Of a DNA stretch of 64,000 nucleotides, positions 1 through 10,800 are shown piece after piece. Source of the stretch: Paraescarpia echinospica (Eukaryota; Annelida; Polychaeta; Sabellida; Siboglinidae); assembly GCA_020002185.1 (NCBI GenBank), contig CM034533.1:38410409-38474408 (forward strand), in the 5' to 3' direction. A program made the translations under genes and the position numbers. Each line of letters starts with the position of its first letter. Position 1 is the first letter of the stretch. The notes under the pieces were generated by a model that ran no database searches, had not been told where the DNA came from, and worked only from the letters and a program-made list of their open reading frames with translations.

Positions 1-558
1 TCAGCAGCCTCACTTAAACACCTGCAGCCACCGCCAGCAACACCCCGAGGAACATGCCAAAGTGCATTTTAAACTATTTTAATCTAACATAGTTTTAATA
101 TGATTTTAAATACTGGCGCACAGGCCGCTACACCATAACGCAACTGTACATGCATCTCACGGCTAATTACGCTCGCAAGAGCCCAGCCCTTTAAAAGGAA
201 GAAAGAAAGAAACTAAGTTATACAACATTAATTACGTGTACCCCCCTAAATTTCTGTGAGACATACGACCACTTGGCAATATGCAAATGACAATGTTCCA
301 CCAAGTGGATTTTAGTGGACTTTTTTTCTGGTGACATAAGTAGAATCTAAAAATGCCTCAAAACTTACTATTGCAATTTGCTTGAGGTTGAACCTTATAT
401 TATTGGACTATAGGTCGAACCCGAACGAAAGCGGGCGAGGGGACTGCTAGGGTATACGATTAAAAATTGTCAGTGTAATAGTTTCTTTGCATAATTAAAT
501 AAAGACAGTATTGATAATCGTGTCAAATATATCCTCATGAGCCTGACGTTGATTAGTG

Positions 559-836
559 TCATAAAGGTTGTCCTTCAGTTATCTCCCCGGTATGTATGAT
601 GTGACACTCACGTTTGGAGAGTTTGCACGTTCCACTTGTTAATTTGCAGCTTTTCCTCACATCGTCCCACACCAATCTCCCAGGACAAACGCCGTACCTC
701 TTTATCTTTTGATTCCTACATACCAGGTACTTGGTACACGTAAGGCAAGACTGGAAGTTGCCCCACCAGTGCCCTCGGCACGACGACGCGCATCTCGGCC
801 CACTTGTTATCGCCGATCTGCGACTGCGGAATGCCA
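559..836 (-). CDS. Exon 2 of the secreted CBM14-like gene (mature domain)
   Basis: The acceptor AG is at 838-837 after a T-rich tract. The exon carries all nine cysteines of the mature domain and ends at a TGA at 561-559. The tail GEITEGQPL is short and polar, with no membrane anchor. Confidence 0.72.
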
Positions 837-1801
837 CTGAAAACACGACAACAAAGACTGGATGAGAATAGGTTTCAGTTGTAAAATACCTGCACTTAGA
901 ATCACTTGGCAGAAGCTACTGAAGATATAAAAAAGAGTGTTGGTTGGATACACAGGATCCAATTCCACATTCAACGGTAAGTGATCAGCTGATTATGCTA
1001 AATACTAGCATGTGAATATGCTTAAAATTAAACAAACAAATATTTCCTGAGGGTGGATCAAATATCGATCAATAATATTTTTACTCTTGATGAAGCAATG
1101 GATTCCTTGTCCACTTAACCGTAACCAAAGAATATTTCAGTGGATGGCTAAATGAGCGCGCGCGTGTGTGTGTGTGTGCGTGTGTGTGCGTGTGTGTTCG
1201 TGTGGGTGGGTGGGTGTGTGTGGGTGCGTGCGTGCGTGTTTGGGCGCGCAGATATGCGATTGTTCCGACGCATGAAAACACATTCAGAATGTCGAAGGTC
1301 TGCGAGAACGTGTATTTAATAAGAAGGCAATACCAAATTAATGGCGGCGCTGTATACAGATTTCATATCAAACTTTTATAACGGTGATACAAGCCGCCAT
1401 TGGTTTGCTGCCCCATTGGTGAATGTAATCTAGTGTGCTATAAATAAGCTTACTTCATAATACCCTTGTTGACGAACCACGCTATTTACTACGCGGCTTT
1501 ATAAATGTTGTTTTCGGGGTACTATCGTGAACTATTTACAAATGCCAAAATATAATAAAGTACAAATTGCATGTAGTGGTATTGCATTGTTGTATGTACA
1601 GCATGATACGTGTGATGTCACATTGCCCTGCTGCATAATCGAAAACTCGAGTTGACTCACACCCCTGAAACACTCGACTCCGGTCAACTGCCACATTGAA
1701 CATCACACTAGAACAATGTTCCTACCTGTATTTTCGGTGGCGTAACTTTCCGTACACAAAGTTCCGATAAGGAAAACGCGCAGTAATAGCAATAACAACA
1801 T
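559..1801 (-). CDS. Small secreted chitin-binding-like protein, two exons, complete
   Basis: Two coding exons, 1726-1801 and 559-836, join in matching phase (first ends with one base, second starts with two) to give 117 residues. Exon 1 starts MLLLLLLRVFLIG, a clear signal peptide probably cleaved near SYA, and ends at a GTAGGA donor. Exon 2 follows a pyrimidine-rich TTTTCAG acceptor and carries the pattern C-x5-C-x10-C-x12-C around CTKYLVC, YGVCPGRLVWDD and KSC, which matches the core of chitin-binding type-2 (CBM14, peritrophin) domains, with extra cysteines on both sides. Known members bind chitin in extracellular matrix, gut lining, shell or immune factors; here the role is inferred. A TATA-like run lies about 50 bases upstream of the ATG. 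An unrelated cysteine-rich secreted peptide remains possible. Confidence 0.72.
1158..1245. repeat. GT-rich microsatellite in the intron of the CBM14-like gene
   Basis: Interrupted (GT)n with GC and GGGT variants. Reading frames across it give Cys-Val or His-Thr strings and are not coding. Confidence 0.9.
1726..1801 (-). CDS. Exon 1 of the secreted CBM14-like gene (signal peptide)
   Basis: Starts at the ATG at 1801 and encodes 25 residues plus one base. It has a poly-leucine hydrophobic core, then TESYATENT, and a GTAGGA donor at 1725. Confidence 0.72.
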
Positions 1802-1850
1802 ATGAAGGGTATTATTCTCTCCTTTTGGTAGACGAAACCCTACAAAATCA

Positions 1851-1861
1851 AATATATATAC
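1851..1861 (-). promoter_or_regulatory. TATA-like box of the secreted CBM14-like gene
   Basis: An alternating TA run lies 50-60 bases before the ATG. It would place transcription start near 1825 and give a very short leader. It is based on position and composition only. Confidence 0.4.
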
Positions 1862-2219
1862 AATGTGACAGGGAAACAGATATGCAAAGTGGCTGAGAGG
1901 CCGTGAAGCCTCTCAGTACACAATTCGTACACATACATCCACCACGTACTGTCTAGAGCCAGGTCCTCGTTCGAACAGCTGCGTGAAGTGGAACAACGTA
2001 GCGTGAACGAAGTAAATTTGTGTTATCTTCGAAAACTGTCCACAAGTGAGAAACAAACCTTTTAAGAGTGAAATTTCTATATTCAGATTGTTTTTTGGAC
2101 CACCAGAAATTCACTGTTTTTACAAAAAAACGTTTACTGAGAAAGAGCCCTACGTACACCGGTGGAGAAATCAGAAGGATTACGGGACAAATGAATGGGC
2201 TGGGGATAAATTAAGGTCT

Positions 2220-2760
2220 TACGCCAAGATGCCTATGGGAGGGGGGTGCAGTTGGAGGTCTCAAATATTGCAGTTGCACGTTTTGGCGAGCCGCGTTATA
2301 GGCAGTGGCACGGGACCGAAATTCATATTGGGGGGATACCGGAGCTTCAGCACCACTGAAAAAAATTTCACCGCCGCACCGCCGGATATGTTCACATCTT
2401 CCTTCACCTTGTGGCTGTCTCGGTTGGTTCGACTGTGACATCGGAAGACGAGGGGGGTGCTGTTGGAAATTTTTTGCCGCTGCGCCGCTGTAACTTTTTG
2501 TTTATGTCGCGCCGCCTACTGGGAAATCATATGTATGCCCTTCAATTGCCCACACCTTTCACAGTCAACAAAATACCCATTAATCGTCTCATAAAATGTT
2601 GATTTCCACCAGCCATTGACGTTCGCCACAAAAACAAACATTCACGTTCACATTTAATGAGGGGGCAGAACCATATGTCTGCCCCCGTCCCCGGAGAATT
2701 TCAGGGGGTCAGCTGCCTCCCCTTGCACCCCTGTTCCCGCGCCTATGGTTATACGTGTAA
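2220..2760. repeat. G/C-rich segment, possible transposon relic
   Basis: Runs of six or more G on the plus strand, repeated CCGCCGC-type patches and a C-rich end (CCCCTTGCACCCCTG) stand out from the AT-rich surroundings. This looks like an old mobile-element end, but no terminal repeats or coding domain can be shown. The rest of 1,900-3,550 shows nothing recognisable. Confidence 0.3.
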
Positions 2761-3811
2761 GTTACTGTTATAAAACTTGGACACATTTGGTTCACATGTT
2801 GGCCAGTACGATAATTACCCTTTCCCTGTGAAAAAGTATAATTACGGTCGTGTTATAACTACACACTAGGCCTATGTACTGAACATCGAAATACGCGGAA
2901 TGGCGGGATTGGAAAACAACTGCGATTGAGTCACTATTGAACATTGTGTTCAGAATATCGCGTAATATTGCAGATCAATCAAACATTACATTTATACCCG
3001 TTGCATAACTTTAAAATGAGCCCTTCAAATATGCACGTATTGACTTACCCGCCTCTGGCCGCGTCTGGGAAACACTAATTCGCTACGCTTTGTTCATTGA
3101 ATTGTCGTAATACATGTTGCCGTTAATGGTACATGGTTTGAATCGCGAACATATTAGCACGTTCTCGTGGGGACTGATTACGCGAAACGTTTCGTCTGCG
3201 AACGCAACGTATTCACGAGGAAGCGATGATTGACGTCGCGCCGTTTGGAAAAACTTCACGCGTAACGAGTCTGAACGTAGACCCTGTTTTATGTTGGAAT
3301 AGTTATTTGCAAATAATCAATTATACTAGTGGCGTGGGAAGTGTTAAAGATTTGTGTTGTCGATGGAAGTAGTGTTTGGAGGGTTTTTGAGGTGCGTTCA
3401 ACTTAAGCGGAACGCTTTCCTCTTTATTAATTATTATTATATATTTTAATATTATATAATATTCTTGACAAGATGGCTGCCCGGGGTTAGACGTGTATTC
3501 TGGTGTGTCCCGAGCTTTGATAGTTTTTGTGGTTGGGAGGCGTTGGAGTGTGCAGGTTTTCAAGGTGGGTGACTGGCCGAAGGAGATAGAGCGCGCTGAA
3601 CTTTTCGGACTTTGTGAAAGTGCCAGATTGAGGTTGCTAAGCTGCTGTTAGTTCCATAATTTAAGTCTGAGATCGACGCACATTAAGCATCACAATGTCA
3701 GTGCCTGTGTAGCAGGATGCATTAACAACGTCTGGCACTGGCAAACAACGTCGGACAGTGGAACTGTAGACACCCAGTTCTTATTGTGTTCCGCATGATT
3801 GCGTTTGCAAG

Positions 3812-4660
3812 TTGGCATACAATATGCCGAAGTCGCGCATATCATGCAGTGTCGATGACAACCAAGCAGATCAGTTAGTTCTAAGACTAATTGCAGCACT
3901 CGACGATTCAGCGGTGCAGAACAAAATGAAACAGGTTCTCTTTCCGGATGAACTCGCCAAAGAGAATCGTGAATTGAGACAAACGTTCAAAAACTTTCAA
4001 CAACAACTGGATGAAAAAAACAATAAAAAATTGCACTGCTTGAAGATAACGTTATTCATCTCCAAAACCAAATTGATGACAATGAACAACATGCCCGTAG
4101 GGCAAACCTACGTTTCAATGGCATTTAGGAGACAGGTCGCGAGGAGGACCTTGAGTCAAAGCTCATCGAAATTTGCAACGAGCACACGAAAATCAGTCCT
4201 GCTGTATTGCCCAGCGACTTTGAACGGGTACACAGAATTGGTCGCAAAACGGACACCTCCACCCGGCCGCGACCCGTAATCGTCCGCTTCAAATCGGAGA
4301 AGACACGCGACAGAGTGTTTCAGTCAAGAGCTTCACTTAAGCAAAAAAAATAACGAGTAGCCGAGCGAAGTTTGAAGATCTTCATTCATAAGTGAAGATT
4401 TTACAACAATGCGCTTAAAGTTGGCTTAAGCAACAAGAGTGTTAAAAAAGGCAAAAAAATCAGAAACTGCTGGGCGTACAATGGGAACATTGTAATCAAG
4501 GATATCAACAACGTGATTCACATCGAATGAGCTGGACAAGTACCAATGACATGCAAGGCATAGCATATAAAGGTAATTTGATAGCGTGAACTGTTTGAGA
4601 AAGAAGTCATCGACACTCTGAATGGCGAAACATGTGTCTTTATTGATGGCTAGACTGACA
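3812..4660 (+). pseudogene. Decayed LINE ORF1 (L1-type nucleic-acid-binding protein)
   Basis: An opening MPKSRISCSV with a glutamine/lysine-rich coiled coil is followed, after a +1 frameshift near 4,035, by ANLRFNGI, an in-frame TAG, then DFERVHRIGRKTDTS and RPRPVIVRFKSEKTRD, and after another shift by NCWAYNGNIVIKDINN. This order (coiled coil, RRM-like segment, C-terminal domain) is that of L1-type ORF1 proteins, RNA chaperones that coat LINE RNA. At least two frameshifts and a stop make it a pseudogene. No ORF2 follows; a short open stretch (ELFEKEVIDTLNGETC) ends near 4,651. Confidence 0.7.
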
Positions 4661-4824
4661 TTGCCTTGTGTGGCGTGCGCAGAAAAACCTGATTTGTTTC
4701 AACACATTTTGTATGTTTATAGCGCTGTAAGTATGAATTAACTTGCTTACAACACCAAGTGTTTGACAGCTTCCAAAACGGCCCAACGTTTGTCAGAGAT
4801 CATTTGAGGACTAGCTGTGAACAC

Positions 4825-7800
4825 TCAAGTAAAGTAAGGTTTTTTATTACAAAAGCACATGACAATAACACAATAACATGGTTACATATTGAAATACCAT
4901 GTCCAGTTATGTCTACAACTGGTCTAGGAATGATTGACTAGACAGTTACTTACGACCACCTCTGACAACTAATTGACCACACACGTCAGTTCATTATGCA
5001 AAACATGAACAAGTCATCTGTATAATGACAAACATATCTTCACACGAACATCTGAAAAATCACTCAGGTGACATGGTCAGACGCAATCATCAAAAACAAA
5101 AAAAACAAAGCATGTTTTACAGTTAAGTCTGAAGTGGAGAGAACGGTCTAGTTCAATATCACAAACTGCTGGTTAAGAAAGTTTTAAAAGTTCTAAAGCT
5201 CAGGGGTGGGGCCCATGACACCATGTTCCCACACACCATTTTCACAACATGCACAACGATCCGACTAAAATTCAACCTGAAATAGTCGGATTCTCAAATA
5301 TTACAATTGACAAAACAAAAATTATATACATCAACATTACAACTGTATGTAGATTTTTGAGTAGACAAACTATAGAAGATATGTTTCTGTTTTAAAATTA
5401 TTCTAGCATCTGTATAATATACAAACTATAAATTACAGTGTTTGATAAACCACAAACTGTTCAGTTTTGTTTATCACAGCATTGCAACCACAACAATATA
5501 TAGTACTGTAACTTCATAGAAATAATACATAGTTACTCAAACATATCTGTGTGCATTACCTATAAACATTACAATATGTATGTCTAGGAGATCTCAACAA
5601 TATCTTGTAGCAAACTGCACCCGTTTGACAATCATTTTCTGATGATAAACACTGCCAGAAATCCCTCTGCATTAAAGGAGGAAGACAACAACAGCATTCA
5701 ATATGTACATTACGAAGGACACCATTTTGATTAGCAGTATTTAGCAGTTCCACTGGTGGTGCGATGATATCAGTCCGTCTCTGCATTAAATAGCACGGTT
5801 TATTTGCATTGGTCGTGCTTTTTTCACTAAAAGGGAGACGTTGACCACAGCAAAAACTCAATGCGAAGTATGAAGTCATGTCTCAATATAATACACAACC
5901 ACAGCCAAATACATCCAGCTAATGTCTACTGATCCTTCAGTGCTCCACACAAACAAAAATTTTCCTAGACAGTAAATAGTATCTTACAAAACAAACCATC
6001 ACATGATTCAAATATGACTCAACTTGAATAACAAACACAATCTAATTAATAAATTACACAAATAATGAGTAACTGACCACAATTAAATGCCCATTTCATT
6101 ATGCAGATATTTATAAGAATCGTTCTTTTTAGAAAGACAAGTTCGAAGCTGTCGTGTCAAGTGGTGACAGCATAGTGACAAAACCGATAGAGGTTTGCCC
6201 TGGTGGTTCTTGGATTCAGTGTCCAGGGAGATATGGGTTGTAGTCTTCAGGTTTCAGCGATCCCAAAGTGTGGTTGACGATTCGATGGTGAGCCTCATCG
6301 GCACGGATGTTCATGATGACATCTTCCATTGTTGCATTAGGCTGTGGAAGGGGAACAAGAATACATCAGTACAAGTCAAGGTTCAAATATATTAGATCAA
6401 TACAAGAGCTTTAGATCAAGTATGAGTACTTCAAAATGCAATCTTACCCCTCATTAATTAAATCAATTATCAAATAACATTTAATTACAACTTCATACTG
6501 GAAGATGTGATCAGAAGAAAATTTTATTTTAATTTGTTCTTCCAACGTTGTGAATATTTTCACCAATAAATTAATCATGCACTATTCCAAGAAGCACATT
6601 AGGTCAAGCACAAGTACATTTTAGTAGTAATTACAAACAACAAGACAGATTATTCAGGAGCTATTTATTAACTTTAATAAAATACTAACTACAACCGATA
6701 TAATTCTGGTGATAATTTATCATTCATAACTTCAAGCCTTCAACAACCCACTATTCAGTCAAACTTAGGGTCAAAGCTATCAATTTTGTTCTGGACCAAA
6801 AAGTTGACATACAAATTATATGTTATGCATTATGCAGCTGAATAGCAATTGGATTGATTTGTTTCATTTGAGACGGACACAAGAACCTATTAAAGTGTAG
6901 TTACCTTCAACTCCCAGTACTGTCTGGCAATCTCTGGAGCTGCCATTGTCTTCCACTGTTGCAGGTTGCCATGTTCAATGTCCTGAAGTAACAAGAGACA
7001 AGTGTTAAAAAGTTCTTACACAGCGCAGTATCCAGTCCTTAAGACTGCTCAAAGTGCTTTACACTTTACTCCCTGGCAGACTTGTTCAATTGAACACCAT
7101 CTCAACTTTCCTGGGAAGCATTCAGCAATTTTGTTATTAATGTGCAAAGACTATTCATACACAATATCCACCACTGTCTATAGTCAGATACTCATTCATA
7201 TAAATGAGTGAAGAGGTGCAACATAGTGACCGAACTTGCCCAAAGTTTGAAACAGCAGCACAGGATTCGAACCTGGTTTCTCTCGATTGAAAGTATAACG
7301 CTTTAGTTATTGTGTATCACTCTGTTTATATAACTAACTGGCGTAGAAACATTAAATGTGACACCAAGTGTAAAATATCAAAATGTACAATGTTGATTTT
7401 GCTTTCCTTTGTATGCAAATTGTAGAAAAAGGTGAATAGTGCACATACCTGCAAACACTTTGTGTATGTGATGACCGCCTCCTCTTCAAGGTAACCCACG
7501 AATCTGTGGCAGTAGTGTGGACTAATCATGTAAGCAGTGGCAAAGAACGCCACAAACCCACCTGTAGGAACACATCAACAAAAGTTGTCACAAAGATACT
7601 ACACAGGCAAAAACACAGTGTTATCTTTAAACTGTAGAAGATTCCAGATATGCGAAATCATGTTTTAAAGCAAACAGTTATTTCCGGCAGAGTATTCATA
7701 GTTAGAAGTTCTTATATATAGCACAGTATCCAGTCCAAAGACATGAAAACACTCTATGTCACCCACTGACATATCTGCTCATTAGAACACCATATGAATT

Positions 7801-10800
7801 TTTCAGCCATTCTGCCATTACTAAACAAAAATTGGGTTCATTTACATCTACCATGGTCTAGGTACTTATTTATACAGCCAAGTGAACTGAAGCAACACAG
7901 AATTAACAAAATTGCCAAACCCATGAAACAACAAGACAATTCAAACTAATTCCAATTGGCTTTCATCTGTAATTGTAATATTAAGTACACTGAATCATAG
8001 GATCCTTTCAATACTGTGCGACCAGTACGGCAGATTAATGATTTACCTTGTGCCGCAACTACACATCCTCGAAACAAGAGGGATGGTTGCTTCAGCTCTA
8101 GCGCCGTCAGCAGATGTATCCTCTCATTCTCAGCCTCCTCTGTCAAAGTCAGACACAACTGATTAAATAAACAGCCCCAAAATTAAATAAAACAGCAGAC
8201 AATCATAATGACGAAAGACAAAAACGTGTTTATATAGAGCAACCACTGGAATGAAAAATGAACATTGCCAACATTACGCTGCATAAACCTGACCTGTTTA
8301 AAAAAACCATTAACAAATGTAATTATTGAACAATATGATTAAATGTAACTCCATCATAGTTACAATATGATGTTGCCTGGTCCAGAAAATTTAGAGCGTT
8401 CTGTTTTGTTTTAGTAATTAACTCACACATTAATACAAGTATCTACATTTCTCCACACTGTTTCCATTTGACTTTTATACTATTCTTATTTTCTCTCTCT
8501 AAGGAAGGAATTATAAATTTATCAGAGGAGTGGGCCAGAGGAATCAAGGAGGCTCCGTTTATGTGTAGGGGGTGGGTAAATTTTCAGTGCACCGAATTTT
8601 GTCAACAACATTTTTTAAATGTACGAAATGGATGTTGGACTTCCAAGCACATGATTTTGAGGTGGTTGGGATGTTAAATAACGACCTCTCCCCAAGTGTA
8701 TCTGATATTTGACCCACCTAGCAGCGTGTGGATCCAGCCGTGGTCACGTCGCATTCTCCTCAGTGACATGAGATGTCTCGCCATCGCTGCCACCATGCCT
8801 GGCACTCCCGCCACCGTCTCCAGGAAGGTGATTCGACTGAAGCACAAGTGAACATACATGAACAAATCTTGTCAGTTAGCACCAAATAAAATGTGAATTA
8901 TCTTGTAAAGAAAACCGCAACACTTACATTTATTGCATAACATAGTGTTCAACCATTTCCACAAAGTTCTGCTCTATTTTTCTGTATCATTTTGAAACTT
9001 GAGCAGTTTCGTTAACACAAATTGTCTCTTTTAGAACATACACTAAAAGCTGTTGGTCCTCTCTACCAGGGGTCTATGACAGGGATAAAAAGACACTGCC
9101 AAAGACTCACAGAGTGCCGAGTGGTGGTCTCTATTTGAAACCTACCATGTTTGTAAATAATACACATAAGTTTTCCAGCGCAACAACACTTTAGCTACAT
9201 AAGATGTGACTAACACAAGAAGACATAAAATGCAATCACTGATGTTTTTATATTTCACATATTCTGCTAATGACAAAAATAAACAACTTACTTGATCCAG
9301 ATTTTTTCATCCCTGACAGGTCGATTGAAACCAGATATCGCATCAAAGCTCTTCCTCAGTAACTTGATGGTGTAGAGGGCAAGCTGGAAGGCAACCATAA
9401 GTCAAGGTCATTGATCATGTTTTCAACCTTAATACGGTTACAGTTACTGCAATGTTCTACCATGATCTTGGTCGTGCGATAACTGGTTTCAATCAGGGAG
9501 CACGGCTAGTGGTTAGCACATCCGCCTGTCATGCCAGCGCTCTTTTGAGTTCGAAACGTGGACCAGGCAGGCATGATATTTGATGTAAAAACCTGGCTCT
9601 CAACATTAGGGACTGTGTATCCCTCGTGACTCGGAGATCACGTTAATGTCGGTCCCGTCTCAATTTGGGACGTAAAAGAACCGCTGAGGACGACAATCAC
9701 CCTGGCAGTGACCACTCTCAGTGCCAGCTTACAAAGGTTGGTCTGGCGATAATGTTCTGGAAGAGGCTGACTAGTTGGGTGAGACCTCATAAGTCCATAA
9801 CATTGTAACCACAATAATACAGACTAGTCAGTTAATAGAAAGTTGCCGAGTGCTGGAAACGACTAGAACTAGTTTGCAATGCACCATTTCAATCAAACAT
9901 AACATTCAGGTATCAGTCATAAGTAAACTGGTCAAACCACGAGGCATGTAGAATGTCAGCACATATTAATGCTTGATTGGATTATGATGCCACCATTTAG
10001 TGTAAACATTAAAGCAAACACACTATTCTTGTGTTGGTTATTATCCAGTAAGCTTGATAAAAAGTCATGTTTAAATTTTACATTTTTTTTTTGTGGTAAT
10101 TTTGTCATCTTTGTAATAATAATAGCTAAAGTAGAGAAACATCTTCTTCTACATAAAAGTGCATAACCTCATTCTGGAGCATTGTTGCACTGTTGTGATT
10201 ATATACAATGAGGATGAAGTTGGTGATTATGTACAGTATGGATGTGGTGCATGTTAAAATAATAAAATTAAAAAATAATAATAATTAAACTTGATCTTAA
10301 AATGAATTAATCTTACCTTGTCAACAACTCCCTCTGGTGGTTTGTGTGTCACTTTTACACATTTCAGTTCCTCTTCCGTCCTGTTGAATAAGAAGACATA
10401 GAATGTGAAACCAAACTAACATCAGCCTCCATAAAGTGAGAGGCTTCAATGCAACAGACACCAGCATCTGCAGATTCTGCACTATCTTGAAAATGACACT
10501 CATGGATAAAGCATGCAACGTTTTTTGTAATGAAACCATGACAAATCAAGAGAAACTAGAATTATTTTGGCTGTAGCACTACAAAGGCTGGCAACATGTT
10601 TGCCAAACCTAGTCAATAAATGAACCAAATGTCGCATAAGTATGATGTGCTAAAAACTACCTAGACAATTATGATAATATACTGCATTCATTCTATTAAT
10701 TAAGCATACATGCCCTAATTAGCATACGTCCCTTTTTACTAGGTTTTAGCCGTGTTTCAGCGATCTATAATGTCATCTTTAACTGTTGAATCTATCACAG

